A stretch of DNA of 64,000 nucleotides from Antedon mediterranea (GCF_964355755.1 NC_092673.1:30943001-31007000), one strand, 5' to 3'; positions 42,782 to 56,469 are shown, counted from the stretch's first letter. A program made the numbers and translations. The notes: generated by a model not told the origin, from the letters alone.

Positions 42782-44439
42782 TTAAAGTTCCTTAAGGAGT
42801 CACTGATCATCTGGTGATGAACATTCATTTTCAACCAATACGTAATTCATCATCAGATACATTTTAAAAACAACTTTGGAAACGCGCTTTTATCCAATAC
42901 TAATATTCACCTGTTCACCGTTTTAATATTTGGAAAATAAATAAAATGAAAATTCAATATAAAATAATGCACAAAGTTGACATCATCGTATAGTAGTGTA
43001 TTGTATTCATATTATTAATATCAAATTCAGTCATCCTTTTTGTATTAATTAGTGTAGGCCTATGTTGTAAAACACGCGATTATTCGTCTCATGCATTTTC
43101 TAAATTCTTATAGGCCTAAGATCTTACCTTTGATATTTGAATCTACGTTTTCATGATAAGATGCGAATTCCGTCACTTTGTTCAACCTGGCAACGGAATA
43201 AAAAAAAGGTCACTACTAATATTGTACAACAAACAAACAGAATAATAAAGGCGTCATCGTAGAGTTATGTTCATGTGTACACGTCATCAAGACGCGGTAT
43301 AGTCTGGTGGATAAAAAAAACAACCCCAACAATCTAATGATGAATATAAAGTTATGTCCGTCAATAGAATTAGAGAAATTTTCCTGTATGAAAAGTACTA
43401 AAAATAAATCATTTTCAAGAATGACTTTAATGGTATTTTTCTTTAAAGGTAAAATACTGTGTCGTCGCATTAGAGGCATAATCTATATAAATGGTATCGT
43501 ACAACGAGGCCCGACAGAAACGTCTTGGCCCGCGACGTCGGTGCTGTCTGTGTTGAATCCCGACGAGATGAGTTGCCTTGAGTAGTTTTGCAGTAGGTTG
43601 TCGGGAGAACTTTAGGCTAAACATGTTTAATTTTTTTTAAGACGAGAAGTATGCCTTTGACCACAACATGTCAGTAGGTCGGGTAGGTTTTCATCCGGGA
43701 CCCAACATTGCATCTAATTGTCGTTTCATGAGGAAGTGTACCCTAAGATATCCCCAGACTAGTGGTGTTCAAAAGAAGATTGTTACTATAGATCAATTAC
43801 ATCTATCCATCGTATTATTTTGTTATAAATGCTATGCTTAGTTTAAAGAATCCTTTCCATGACTCTTCAACAAATTGTATTCATTTAACTTTAACCGAGT
43901 GCATTTCAACATTTGATGTATGTGGGTCGAGGGGTAATGTTCAGTTCAATGTCACTGTGTAACGGGTCAGGTCACTGTAATTTCATCCTCATGTCAGGTT
44001 AAAGTTCGTGGCATTATCAAAACTGCTGTGTACATGTGCAAAGTAAAGATTATAGCTCCCTCGCCGAAGACCCTTTCGTAAAGTGAAATGATTGCTGTTT
44101 CTTTAAAGCTTGCCTGAAGAAAACTATCGGATCATTTTATTAGGATTCCAATTATTCTAAAAATACCGTACCATAAATTTTACAATTATGCCTGTCAAAT
44201 TATTCATCATCTCGTGTTTACAATTTGTATTTGAATTCCAACATGATCCCCTAAAATAATTTATCAACCCATTTTGTTTGTCAAATAGTCTTGGCAATAA
44301 TTGATATGACCGTACTGCTTGAATTCAACGGTAGGTTGAAAATATGTACGTTCTGTTTTCTAATATAGTTAAAAGACATACACACGTCATACTAATTCGT
44401 TATTATAAAACATACATATATACCCCGTAAATCTTCTAA

Positions 44440-44560
44440 TATTAACCCACACTCTAATAGTAACCTCCTTCTAATAGAAACCCACCTTATAAGTCAATCT
44501 ATAATAATAACCCACTACTCTAATAGTAACCCATGGGGGTTACTATTAGAGTCACAACAA
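44440..44560. repeat. TAATAGTAACCCA repeat with a perfect hairpin
   Basis: Irregular repeats of CTAATAGTAACCCAC end in ACTCTAATAGTAACCC-ATG-GGGTTACTATTAGAGT, a perfect stem of 16 bp or more with a tiny loop (about 44517-44553). Confidence 0.75.
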
Positions 44561-44863
44561 CTTATGATGCAGCCGTATTTTGAAATAAGGAGTTAAAGCA
44601 TGTTGATCTCGCGAGTGGGAGAGGATTGAGTGTTTTTGAGTTTATAAAATAAAGTTAGAGTTCAACCAAATTAATTGTCTATGCGTGAACATAGAAACAT
44701 TAGATGGATGTGAGAATAATTTGGGAAATGTTTATTACCCCTTCGTTTCTCAACTCTCCCTTTCCACACAGCACACCTTATTCATTAACGCTAACATCAA
44801 CCTAACCAAAACGTGTTGACCGGCCGCCTCCCTCATCCCACCATTCTGGATCCTTCTTGTACT

Positions 44864-45027
44864 AAGCCGATTTTCCACTAGGCAAATTTAGGCGAATCCG
44901 CGTGACTCGAATGCGTCAGCTACGCATGCGTAGAGAAGGATTCGAAAGATGGAAATATGAATACGCATGCGTATAAGCTGACGCTTTCGATTCGCGCGAA
45001 CAATTCGCCTATTGGGAAATTAGCAAT
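44864..45027. mobile_element. Fold-back MITE, GCCGATTTTCCACTAGGC family
   Basis: GCCGATTTTCCACTAGGCAA at the left pairs with AATTCGCCTATTGGGAAATT at the right. The centre holds two ACGCATGCGTA palindromes in inverted arrangement. Confidence 0.65.
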
Positions 45028-45868
45028 AGAATAAACCATGTCGTATAGGCCTATCCCAGAAAAACTGATATTGTGATGTAAGTCATGTTGATGTCCACCT
45101 AAAACATGTCATGTTGTATGCTAAAAAATAAACTATGAAATTTAGTGACCGACACGAATCGTATACGCGTACCAAAGAATATTTAGCGCTCGCGTACTAT
45201 CCCCGATAAATTCAAGCGTTTCCGTAGAATCGCTACGCTCTGTCGTGTGTAGCGATTTTATGGAAACCAGGCTTAGTTAAGAAGCTTGGCTACCGATCCG
45301 GGTCATAGAATAAACGATAATATCATTGTTTGAATATAAATTCAGATATATTATATAGTCTTTACTGTGACGTGGATAACCTCCTTATAGTTATGCAAAT
45401 ATTTATGTTTGATAACAGTATAATAATAACCTCTTATTTTGTATCACTTACGCTCCTATCCTTATTTAATTTTCTTAATAAAACATGTATATTAATGATA
45501 ATGATATTCACAATAAGAGCGGCTTGTACACAAAGCCGGTATAGAAAATTCTAATCAAATGCAAGGTGCTACATGTAATCAAATTTATACTATCAACCAC
45601 GTACAACTACTGTTCCGTGACGGGAATAACAATAATCATCTATTTAAACTACTTTACTTAACAAGTGTTGGTTTCACTCGGTCTTATATTTGACACATTA
45701 AAGTCAAATTATCGAATCTTTTGGCTAACCAGCGCAACTAAAATGAACCTTAATCATTGTATTGCCGGAATAAATTATTCACACGGAATCCAAATTCAGT
45801 TCGAAATGAGTAATGAACCGAAGATGTAAAGATTAGTACAAATGTGAACGGCGAGATATGCGCGCAGT

Positions 45869-46023
45869 AAAGCGTGGTTACTACTAGCGATGCAACACAA
45901 GGACGTAACGCAACGCAAGTGAATTGACCAATCACAAGCGATGGCTTATTCGCTTGTGATTTGTTAAAACGCTTGCGTTGCGTTTTTACGTCCTTGCATT
46001 ACGTTCTAGTGGGAACCAAGCAT
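45869..46023. mobile_element. GACGCAACG MITE, A-type
   Basis: AAGCGTGGTTACTACTAGCG at the left and inverse AATGCTTGGTTCCCACTAG at the right; core CCAATCACAAGCGATGGC. Part of the right half is deleted. Confidence 0.8.
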
Positions 46024-46079
46024 TAGCGGCTGTGTACGCGGCAACGTAAGACATAACAGCATCCTACACAGAACGACTT

Positions 46080-46150
46080 TGGGCCTTTTGGGGTTCGAAC
46101 CCCCACTGTCTTGCCTTATTAAAGATGCACACCACTGCATTCACAATCAT
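46080..46150 (-). repeat. tRNA-like fragment
   Basis: Read on the minus strand, GCAGTGGTGTGCATC, then GACAGTGGGGGTTCGAACCC, resemble the A and B boxes of a tRNA-derived SINE. No complete cloverleaf can be drawn. Confidence 0.3.
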
Positions 46151-46213
46151 GCATGCACCGATCGTGATCGAGTCAAGTATGTCAATACGTATTTCTCGAA
46201 GGCTTATCCACTA

Positions 46214-46431
46214 AAGCTTGGTTCCAACTAACGACGCAACGTAACGCAAGTACCTACACAACGTAAGAAAATGCCCTTCCAATAATTGTGCTTGCCTTCG
46301 CCTGCGTGAAATCAAACCTGCGATGTTTGCAGCACTATTGCGTCGTCGGTTCTCACTTGTTATTACGCAATACAGCACTTTGCGTCAATACGTCGCTGCG
46401 TTGCGTTGCGTCGCTAGTGGGAACCACGCTT
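46214..46431. mobile_element. GACGCAACG MITE, B-type, full length
   Basis: AAGCTTGGTTCCAACTAACG at the left and inverse AAGCGTGGTTCCCACTAG at the right, with TAA on both sides. At 218 bp it is the longest uninterrupted B-type copy here. Confidence 0.85.
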
Positions 46432-47249
46432 AATGAATTACCCTGGACTTACCCTGGCTCTATATCGAAGCATTGCAACTATAATATACCACACTGCGTT
46501 TGCATTCACGTATATAGTCTGCCTATTATCGTAGGCTTATCCACTTTGAAGAAACACCGATGCGAACACATTATAAAAACACTGGTTGCGTGGGAAGAAT
46601 GATGTCTTGGTATAGTACTTAACAGTCTTTAATAGCCAACTTACCATTTACTGACTTAGTCGGACACGCTCATTCTGTCTACCTTTATTCATTGTAACAT
46701 CAGTTCGTGTTTAAATTCTGCTTGTTAACTAAATTAATGTCTTCGAGGACAATGCCCCTTCTGTGCAATTAGGTTAATATCCAAACGTGTGGCCAACAAC
46801 ACATTGCATAGTTGATCTTTACAAATTTGTGTTTGTAAATCTTAGTGTTTGCTTACACATGGAGTTTGAACTGTAGATTCTTTACTAATTGATTCTGATC
46901 GATACATTTACAATCGGCTTTGATATTCAGTACACAAGGTACTACTGGTGATAAGGATACTAATGTTAAACAGCCGTACTGTAGGCCTATACAACAAGAA
47001 TGCTACAAATAACAACCTAGTTATCAACCTGTTAGGACCTATGCATTATCTATTTTTTTTTATTATCTATCTACTATCCTCATCAGGATGACGCTATCGT
47101 CATGTCTCTCATATCAGTATATAGAGAAAATATGACGTCACTCATGATTATCAATTGTATTAGAAATAATCAATGACCAATTATTTCATAACCTCCTCAT
47201 TATGATTCTGATACCACCTGCTGGTTAAACAGTGGTGGTGGTGACAAAC

Positions 47250-47695
47250 CCTCATGAGAGTGTCTCACCACCATAGTATCGCTGCACGAGAATATCTCAC
47301 CAGAATATCTCACCAGAGTATCTCTCCCGAGTATCTCTTCCGAGTATCTCTCCCGAGTATCTCACTAGAGTATCTCGTCAAAGTGCCTCACCAGAGTTTC
47401 TCGCCAGAGTGTCTCACCAGAGTATCTCACCAGAGTGCCCTATCAGAGCTTCTCGCCAGAGTTTCTCGCCTGAGTGTCTCACCAGAGTATCTCACCAGAT
47501 CGGAGTATCTCACCAGATCGGAGTATCTCGCCTACATAATATAATCGAAAATCTCGCCAGAGTATCTCACTAACCAGAGTATCTCACTAACCAGTATCTC
47601 ACTAACTAGAGTATCTCATCAGAACATCACATATCATCAAAGCATCATCTCCTCACCAGAGCGTTTATCTCACGAGCGAGCAGACTATCATCTCA
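47250..47695. repeat. 15-bp minisatellite (TATCTCACCAGAG)
   Basis: About thirty imperfect units of AGTATCTCACCAGAG. The unit length is a multiple of three, so a 96-codon open frame with SPEYLTRVSHQ-like repeats runs through it. There are no signs of real coding. Confidence 0.9.
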
Positions 47696-49880
47696 CCAAA
47701 GTACTGGATATCGACAATCGTTCAGACAACTTATGCCATTTCTTTTTCTGATGCCGGTCTTCGCTAGTATGCTCTATTTTTTTTTACAACCTTAGCTTCG
47801 TAATCGAAGTGACATTTAACATGTTACAACATTTCTAGTTTAAATCAATATTGTGTTTAAATTGATCGCATTAACACCCGACTTAATCAAACATTATTTA
47901 AATTGATGATATTTATTTAAAATTACCATTTAAAATTAAATTCAAAGGATCGAGAATAACGAAGAAATAAGTGACAAAATTAACAAAGATATAAAAAATA
48001 ATATATATGAAATATAAATATATATAAATATACAGTAGGCCACAATGAAGGAAGGAAAAAAATAAAATCAGAAAGAGAGAGAAACAGGTGTTTTTTTCAA
48101 AAGAGATTTAAAGGAGAAGAGATTGTAAGAGCATTTAGTTCAACTGGTTTTTTTTTGCTGGGTCGATTGTTGTATCTCTATGTATGTTGTTCTTTAATGA
48201 ATTAATGAATAACATATACACAAATGGACGGAACACTGTACAGAAATAATAAAGTTCAGTTTTTTACTCAGACTCAGTAAATCTATGAATCCTTCCACGA
48301 CAGTGGAATTATATTATATTAAGTTATTAGATCATAAGTACATTAGGAATTTACTTGAGGACCATGGCCAAAGTCGATTGGTTTCTATGCAAATTCCACT
48401 TCTAATGGTAATGGTAATGACTGCGTCTCAAGTAGCTGCAATGTATGATGGGAAACAGAACGACTTGCTCAATACTCCAGTTCATAGTTTAATGACCACA
48501 TATATTACCTGCCATTTGTAGTATAGCTAGCTCAACCAATACTTGAAAATATTGAGGCGCGCATTTTGTCGACCCCGACCGATGCGTATTGTAGGCAACC
48601 TACTCACATTAACATCATGCTTAAAATTCCATCCCCCACTCCACCCCTTTCTTCCCCTTTAAACTGTAATTGCATTGCGTGTACAGTACTACCATTAACA
48701 AATTGTTACCGCTTACCAGGATTTCATAGCCACTTAAAAAGTTACCATGACTGATTAATATTATCAGGATCGCGAATCTTCCGATTTTTCGCATAACATA
48801 CACAGTATCTTATATACATAACATCATAGGCCTAGCTTCTACATAACACTATTGAAGTTATTGATATTGTTAAGCCTAGTACTGAGCCTATAACGAGTCT
48901 ACGGCAGGCAGGCACATGCAATTATTCCGCCATAATTTATACCGTACATAGGTCTCAACAACAAAATATATATTACAATAGCTGTGTAAATAATGAAATA
49001 AGAAAAATACAAGTGCGTGAAACCCACAAAAGATGACAAAAACAGTAATGGTTCAAAAGTGTGTAAATGATATAAAAGTTGTTTAAATGCAGTTGGCGAA
49101 TGTATCATTTACCATTAAAAAGTGCTCCGAAATTGTTCTACTTGTCCCCACTGACAAACTCATTACAAATATGATTCGTAATAATGGCGACGTGTTATTT
49201 TCTTAATTTCTCGTAGGTCTCATCAAATCAAATTGCTATTGCAAGCACATAATCTCATTACTGTTTTAGTATATAATTACAATACAAGAATTGTATAAGA
49301 ACAAAGAATACATTAGTTAATGTAATCTAATGGATGGCTAGCTTTTCGTACCAGTTGTACTACCTTGTTTAGCAAACTTAAGTTATCATTAACATGTATA
49401 CCTTGTTTTATCTAGTCTTATCTTGTCTCTCGCTTCAATTAATTAATAGTATGTTGTTTGTTCTACAGATAGCAGACAATAACTCATGCTAGCCAATTAA
49501 ATGCAGAATGTAAAATTCATGTTTTTAACTTAGCATTGACTACATACGACTCTTGATTAAGTTTTGCTAGGTGGGTTTTTTCTTTATTTATTCACCTATC
49601 ATCTGCGAATAGTGGTAGGCCTATATTATTATTGTGGTAAAAAGGCCCTACCATAAAGACAGATCAACAAATTGTGTATGTTTTATTTAATTTAACGGTC
49701 TATTAAAAACTTTTTTTAAGGTTATTTCAGCTGGGAGATTCAAGAGATTCTGTATTTTATGAAGTGTTGTGTAAGTGACTATAGTTGATAATCACTCGAT
49801 CACAGACCTCAAAGAACAATATGTATATCCCGACGAGCAGGGTGTTGATCCTGAGCTACGAGGCAGGATGTAAATCTCTA

Positions 49881-50061
49881 AAGCTTGGTTCCCACTAGAA
49901 CGTAACGCAAGGACGTAAACGCAACGCAAGCGTTTTAACCAATGACAAGCGAAGTTATAGACAGTTAGCAATCACAAGCGAATAAGCTATCGCTTGTGAT
50001 TGGTCAATTCACTTGCGTTGCGTTACGTTCTTGCGTTGCGTCGCTAGTGGGAACCACGCTT
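49881..50061. mobile_element. GACGCAACG MITE, A-type, TAA-flanked
   Basis: AAGCTTGGTTCCCACTAGAA and the inverse of AAGCGTGGTTCCCACTAG, with TAA at each side. Nearly identical to the copy at 55084-55264 over its whole length, so both are probably recent. Confidence 0.9.
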
Positions 50062-50903
50062 AATGAGCGGAATGTAAGCACTCGGGTTACCACGGGGTTT
50101 AAAACCCGTATTTATCAGAGCAGGGGAAAACCACCGATCTATCAGGATGGAGGTATCCTACGACCTTTGACCCCGATCAAATAGGAACAAACAACATATA
50201 TAATATTAAGTTATATGTCATGTAAATTGTAGTAATGCTGTGGTGATAATTTGCATTTCGTTAATCAAAATAAAATGGCTCATTATTTCTTACGTCACAA
50301 TGTAACATTAGAAGACTCAGTGACCAACAGCTAAATGCTTGTTCTGAAAAACGATGCGCTGCAGTACATCGTTAATTTCCTGTGAATATCAATGTACATG
50401 TATCGTCAAGCACTCATACAATTTCCATTTACAGTTTTGTTGTGTCCTCGGGAAAGATTTTATTTTCGTTACACCTCTAAGACAACCTTAAATTTAAAAT
50501 TCATTTGACGTATGAACTGAATGCTGAGAGTTCAGTGTCAACGACGTAACAATTTTTTTTTATTTATAGATCTAATTATTTACATGTTGTAATGTATTGG
50601 TATACATGCTGTACGTAACGATTCTTAACAATGAAATAAATATCATTCAAGATTTCCACGAATTTAAATAACAACAACTTGAATGTCATCATTTGTTGTC
50701 ATGGCAATGAGACACTTGGTTAATAACAAACATTGACGTTGGATAGCAATCTATTTTTATAGTTCATTTTAATTTTCAATAATGAGAAGAAAGCTAATTT
50801 ATGATTATACAAAAAAAATAAGGTAAATATAAAATGAACATTTAAATTAAGGTACTGTATAGTACACTATGTGTTGCTTCTACGTCGCCGTCCTACTATC
50901 TTT

Positions 50904-51101
50904 AAGCTTGGTTCCCACTAGCGACGCAACGTAACGCAATATACGCAACGTAAGAAAATGCCCTTCCAAGCATTGTGTTTGCCCCCGCCTGCGTGAAATC
51001 AAACCTTCGATTTTTGCAACACTATTGCGTCGTCAGTTCCCACTTGTGATTACGGAACACATCATATGTCGTTGCGTTGCGTCCTAGTGGGAATCACACT
51101 T
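50904..51101. mobile_element. GACGCAACG MITE, B-type
   Basis: AAGCTTGGTTCCCACTAGCG at the left and inverse AAGTGTGATTCCCACTAG at the right. The B core (CCTTCCAAGCATTGTGTTTG, ACTATTGCGTCGTCAG) is complete. Confidence 0.85.
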
Positions 51102-51883
51102 TTACGTATAGACGCCATTGCGTTACGTTTGCGTACCGAAATGTTATTACTGTAATGTTAAATTACGATATTATTTCAAAACAAGCGTACATTAAACTGA
51201 CCATCCGATTGCTCGCCGATAAATTATAGCGACTGTACTAATACTATAATAAAATAAGAGCCCTGTTCTTCTTGTTCCCGGTGCATTGGGTATCGCTTGA
51301 AAAAACTCGATACACATCACGTTTTACCTTGTCTGTTAGCTAACATGTATTAAATACATCTAGACAGGTTTCGAGCTGACTATCGATAGTCAGTTAGAAT
51401 CTATCTCATGACAGCTGTAAAATGTGGAGGAAAATCTGACGTTCGCGCTGGTTTTTTTTTTATTCAAGTTAATAGCGGATACAAAAATAAGATGCATTTC
51501 CGAAAGTTGCATTGTTGGGTGTGTGAATATTATAATTCATTTGTTTGAAATTATGCAAAGGCTTCAGGTTTAATCACGTGCTATTATTATTATCGTATAA
51601 TCCATTCATAAAATTTGTTCAATGTCATTAAAATAAAGTTTTAGTCATTTTTTAATTAAATAAAATGAAGTTATAAATAAGGATACGCCGCGGATTGCTA
51701 TTGAATTACCATAAAAAAACATCAACTTCAAAGATTAGTTATTCTTGAAATAAGATGTTATGAATGGACGGATACTGGTAGTATTTCTTTTTCGAATTTG
51801 ACGTCAGAGCGTCAACACTCTACAAAGCACCAGGAGATCAGATTAAATGGGTTCCATTGGAGATCTCCGAGTGCCAAGATGGA

Positions 51884-52117
51884 TTTTTTTTTTTTTAACG
51901 ATATTTATTGAGGGTGATCCATCCAGCAATTGTTGATCATTAGGGACCCTCAAAGGTTCACAAGACAAACATATACACAAGATGCTCTACATAAACAAAG
52001 TCTTTGGGAGTGGAGTTGTAATTTTGTCCTTAGAAAAAATCCTGACATGTGACGGGACTTGAACCCAGGACCCTTGGAGTGGTAGCCAAGCATCATAACC
52101 ACCAAGCCACAACTCGC
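51884..52117 (-). mobile_element. tRNA-derived SINE with poly-A tail
   Basis: On the minus strand the 5' end is tRNA-like: GTTGTGGCTTGGTGGTTATG (A-box region), then GGTCCTGGGTTCAAGTCCCG (B box). A unique body follows, then TCAATAAATATCGTT and a run of about thirteen A. The order head, body, A-tail is a complete SINE. Confidence 0.75.
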
Positions 52118-52874
52118 AAAGACGTTGGATTGCGAGATTTATCAAACATCGGCTTTAAAAAGTTATAAATGCATTTAGAATTTTAGATAGATATACGGGC
52201 CGACAGCAGCAGTTTTTGTCAACTGCCATGAGTGTAAATATTTATCCAAGTGTCGCGACTAGAAAATACTCCAAAATGGAGTCCTGAATATGTTCCAATA
52301 ATAGTTTGGCATCTGACACGCGCACGTGTAAATTCAAACAGTGGTGAAGTCACATGACCTGTTTACGTAAAACCAAATTTTCAATATATTTTCGTCTGGT
52401 TCTTTTGTTTTCATAAACAGCTAGCAATTTAAAAAACACGTCACGAGAAAGAACAAAACAGCACGTTTTATGCGATGTTTGCGCTTTACTTTGTAACAGA
52501 GAATATAAATAACTAGAACAAGGTACAAGAAATGTCCGTACGTCTTTTATATACTACCGTAATACAAACTCACTAATGGGAATTTTATGAGACTTAAGAA
52601 CGATGTATAATAGGATTTCAAAATGTTTGAAACTATAGCCGCCAAACTTGTGTCATTTTACCAGCATAATAAATGCCTTTTTTATGCTTCCATCCTATTT
52701 TTTTCCTCCCGTGTTTGCTGCCCTCTGTATCCATTTCATTTACACAACCTAGCCCCACATCTCCCTAATTACAGAACAACGGAATGTACATCATTATGCG
52801 TTTTGTGATGACACGGTATTCTATTAGAACCGTTTTTAAAGAGACTTGTAAACGAATTCCCGGTCGTACACTTT

Positions 52875-53215
52875 TAATACTTCTCTCCCAAAAACCCTCC
52901 ACACCTGATTCGCTTAGATATTGATGCCCTCTTATTTATTTATTTAACTCCCAATGTACACCCCTTTTCCTATTTTTCATCATCCAATAAATGTACACAG
53001 AATTACATAATGTTAGTAAAAGTGACAAAAACACGAACAATGTTCTGTTATATATTTTCAAGCCCGGGCATTCACCCAAAACCCTCAACCACACACGATT
53101 CGCTTAGGGTGTGATAAATTTTTCTCATCATCCAATGTATACACAGAATATATTTGTTAGTGACAAAAGCTACGAAAAGGATATATTATGTTGTGTTATA
53201 TATTTTCAGTTCAGT
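52875..53215. repeat. Diverged tandem duplication, about 170-190 bp unit
   Basis: Both copies contain AAAACCCTC, GATTCGCTTAG, CATCATCCAAT, TACACAGAAT, TTAGTGACAAAA and GTTATATATTTTCA in the same order (about 52885-53060 and 53080-53213). Confidence 0.75.
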
Positions 53216-53385
53216 GAGCAGCATCATTAATTAAGGATGTCAGTTTTTAGATTACAATTTATTGGTTTTACTTACAATGATAGCAAATCATCAATACGAA
53301 TACGTATAGGGATTCACTACGGGAGTTACATTAATAGTCAATACGGGCATATCATTACAATAACTGGTTCAACTTTAGTCACCGT

Positions 53386-53522
53386 GAAGCTACATATTCA
53401 CACTTGGTCCGTTTGACGGAACGAAAGACGGCACCGTTTTGTTAAGCAATGGAAAATCACAAATAATTGAACGGTCCGCCGTCTTCCGTTCTGTGAAACG
53501 GAACAAGTTTTCAGGTAGCTTG
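53386..53522. mobile_element. Fold-back MITE, GAAGCTACATATTCACAC family
   Basis: The arms GAAGCTACATATTCACACTT...AAAGACGG and CCGTCTTCCG...TCAGGTAGCTTG are imperfect inverse copies of about 45 bp around a short AT-rich loop. Confidence 0.7.
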
Positions 53523-54189
53523 ACGCAAACATTGTCGTAAACGCGTCTAATTCAATTGAAAACTATAATAAACGCGTTTAATTGGATCGTCAACGCATGT
53601 TTTTTTTAAAACGATCTCGTCACCAACGCGTCAAATTGAGTTTCAACTATTCTTGTCACAAACACGTCGAACGATTTGGAAAACCAAAAATTCTAGTTGG
53701 AACCAATTTCGTCGCCACACACACGCGTCAAATTTAGTTAATTTATTTAATTTAATTTATTCAAAGTCATTCAACAGCGGGAAACCCGCCCCTTACAGAA
53801 TGGAATAAACTATACCATATAAAAATATATATAAATCTTAAAATCTAGCAATACAAATTTATACAATTTTACTAATTTTATTACAAAAACAATTATAACG
53901 GTCAAAAAAGAGATCAATAGAATGACTAATATTGTCACAAAATACGTCGAAGTTACTTTTAACTTTTTTGTTGTTACTTTAGGCCTAAATGGTAATCATG
54001 CTTATACCAATCCCTTCCCAAGCGCTTGAAATCAAGGAAACCATTATCTACGCATAAATGAGTTGGAACCCATCTTTATAATTGAGTCATAAATCGTCAT
54101 ACGTTTGTTAAAATGAGTTTTAGCCATTAATTTATATCATGAATCAGTAATAGGTATTTTTCATTCCTCATAACGGTATTAAATAATAT

Positions 54190-54560
54190 AATCAATAACA
54201 TTATCAAATTAATTCCACCGTCCACCTCATTATCAACATTTCCATCATCATCATAACAATCACCATCAACCACTAATATCAACATCATCACGTAACCAAT
54301 CATTAGTAACATAAAACGAGGATTCTCCATCAACATCATCATTAATAGTCAACATCGTCATCAAACATTATCAACTTAGTTTATCTATATCATCATCATT
54401 TACTATCATCAATGTCATCACCACAGCAACATACTCATTACCAACACCCACATTAATGATCAAAATCATCGCTATCAACATCACCATCATTCGTCAATAT
54501 TATCGTCATCATTACGACCAACAACAACATCATCACATCATCAGGCTATGCATTCACCAT
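54190..54560. repeat. ATC/CAT trinucleotide-rich tract
   Basis: Imperfect runs of ATCATCAACATCATC cover about 370 bp. The open frames here are rich in His/Ile or Asp/Met and reflect the repeat only. Confidence 0.85.
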
Positions 54561-54934
54561 TTATCATTTACGTTTTACATGAACAACAAAAACACAATTT
54601 TCATCCTCCGACCTTTATTATTATCGTCTAAAAATACACAAAAAAGACTGTTATTAGCCTAGCCTTAAGCTACCAATACGTTGCTAAGAATGGATGATCG
54701 CTTTATCTTGCACACTTAGTATTTTAAGTGCATACTCGATAAGATATATCACTTAATTCATGAATAATTAATGTTTTAGAAGAGAAAGGAACTTAATCAG
54801 TTAATAGTACCGACGTGTAATGAAAAAGAAACGCATTCTTAATACATGTAGATGTTAAATATAATTAAAGATACATTTGAGGCAAGTTAGTTTTCTTTGA
54901 TTCAAATTTTCCTTGAAGTCTTGAAAGAGGAATA

Positions 54935-55082
54935 CACCGCCAACGCAAGAACGTAAACGTAACGTAAGCGATTTAACAAATCATAGGCGATGGATTATTC
55001 GAATTGTCGGTTGCCAATGGTCAACCCGCTTGTGTTGCGTCCACGTCCTTGTGTTGCGTCTACGTCCTTGAGTTGCGTCTCT
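54935..55082. mobile_element. Decayed GACGCAACG MITE, A-type
   Basis: CGCCAACGCAAGAACGTAAA through TTGAGTTGCGTCTCTTAAG. The core CATAGGCGATGGATTATTCG is recognisable, but both termini are lost. It directly abuts the fresh copy at 55084. Confidence 0.65.
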
Positions 55083-55083
55083 T

Positions 55084-55264
55084 AAGCTTGGTTCCCACTA
55101 GAACGTAACGCAAGGACGTAAACGCAACGCAAGCGTTTTAACCAATGACAAGCGAAGTTATAGACAGTTAGCAATCACAAGCGAATAAGCCATCGCTTGT
55201 GATTGGTCAATTCACTTGCGTTGCGTTACGTCCTTGTGTTGCGTCGCTAGTGAGAACCACGCTT
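55084..55264. mobile_element. GACGCAACG MITE, A-type, intact
   Basis: AAGCTTGGTTCCCACTAGAA at the left, inverse AAGCGTGGTTCTCACTAG at the right. It is followed by another terminus fragment and a short diverged copy up to about 55362, so three related units lie in a row. Confidence 0.9.
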
Positions 55265-56469
55265 AAGTGTGAACCACGCTTAAGTGATTTGAGCAACATC
55301 AAGTGCTGGATTATCATTGGTCAACTTTCTTGCTTTGCGTCTAGTGGGACCCAATCTTAAGGGCAGTCCGCCGATATCACTCTGTACCTGTTTTTAAGTA
55401 TCTCTTTCAAAAATAAATAGGTCAACTAACCATAGTTAAGTCTTATAGAATTATGATTGTTATTTTCGTACAAAGAACAGAACAGCGAATTTCAATACTT
55501 AAGAAAATGACAATTCTTAACTTTTATCAAAATCCTCAGTAAAACTATATTTTGAACACTGTTATGACAGATTATGTCTGACACTAGGAGAGAAAGAATA
55601 GGGGGGGGGGGGCGGAGGAGTGCCTTATAATTAAGTAATGATGCTGCTGCAGGTGTAGTGGAAAAAGAAGCCTACCGGTGCATTGGTGTAACAGCCTATT
55701 AGATCCCTTCACAGAAAAGAAAAACAATTATAATATTAGGCCTAAATTTATTCAATGCCTAATAAAAACCATACGATTAATCACTCGTCTAAAAAGAACA
55801 AGAAGTAATATTTTCCAGAATTAATTACCCCATTAGCGTTGTCTCATCAAAGTTACGGTAATACATAACACCAGTAGCAGCCGGTTAGTCATTAAAGAGA
55901 GATGTATTTACCTCTTACCTTTAACAAAAACGATTAAATCCTCGTCTTTCGCTCTTTTGAAAAGCAAGAAGTAAAAATCCGGAATACATCACCCCATTAG
56001 TGGTCTCTTGTCAAACTTACGGACACTAACGCTAAACTAATGCTGATAATCTGATATACAAATGTCCGTCATGTTGGTATGTGTGTATGAAGTGTATTGT
56101 CCTAATTGAGCGAAGAAGGTTGTGTACGATTTTCTTTGATATTAAGGATGACAAGCGTTGCGCACTTTTATCGAATGAGGGTGCTACATACCTATTAAGA
56201 AAATGCTATGCTACTGAGATGCGAAAACCTGTTTTTTCGTATAATAATGATGGTGTCTTTTCATTGTTACTGATTTCGAAGATTTACATCCCCTCCTCAT
56301 TTCCATGAAAATTAATATGTACAGGATCAGAGAAGTGCGTAAATTACACTTGAAAGAAGACAGCCAACAGACAAGTAGAATTCCAAAACACTGATGAAGA
56401 TCAGGATGGCTCAAAAGAGATGGCTTTAACATAGAGATACACAAACACGACAAAACTTATTTTGGAAGC

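Noticed and set aside
47254-47544. 96-aa plus-strand frame with pentapeptide-like repeats
   Set aside because: The frame is a by-product of a 15-bp minisatellite whose unit is a multiple of three.
54127-54662. Frames rich in Asp/Met and His/Ile
   Set aside because: Products of the ATC trinucleotide tract on either strand.
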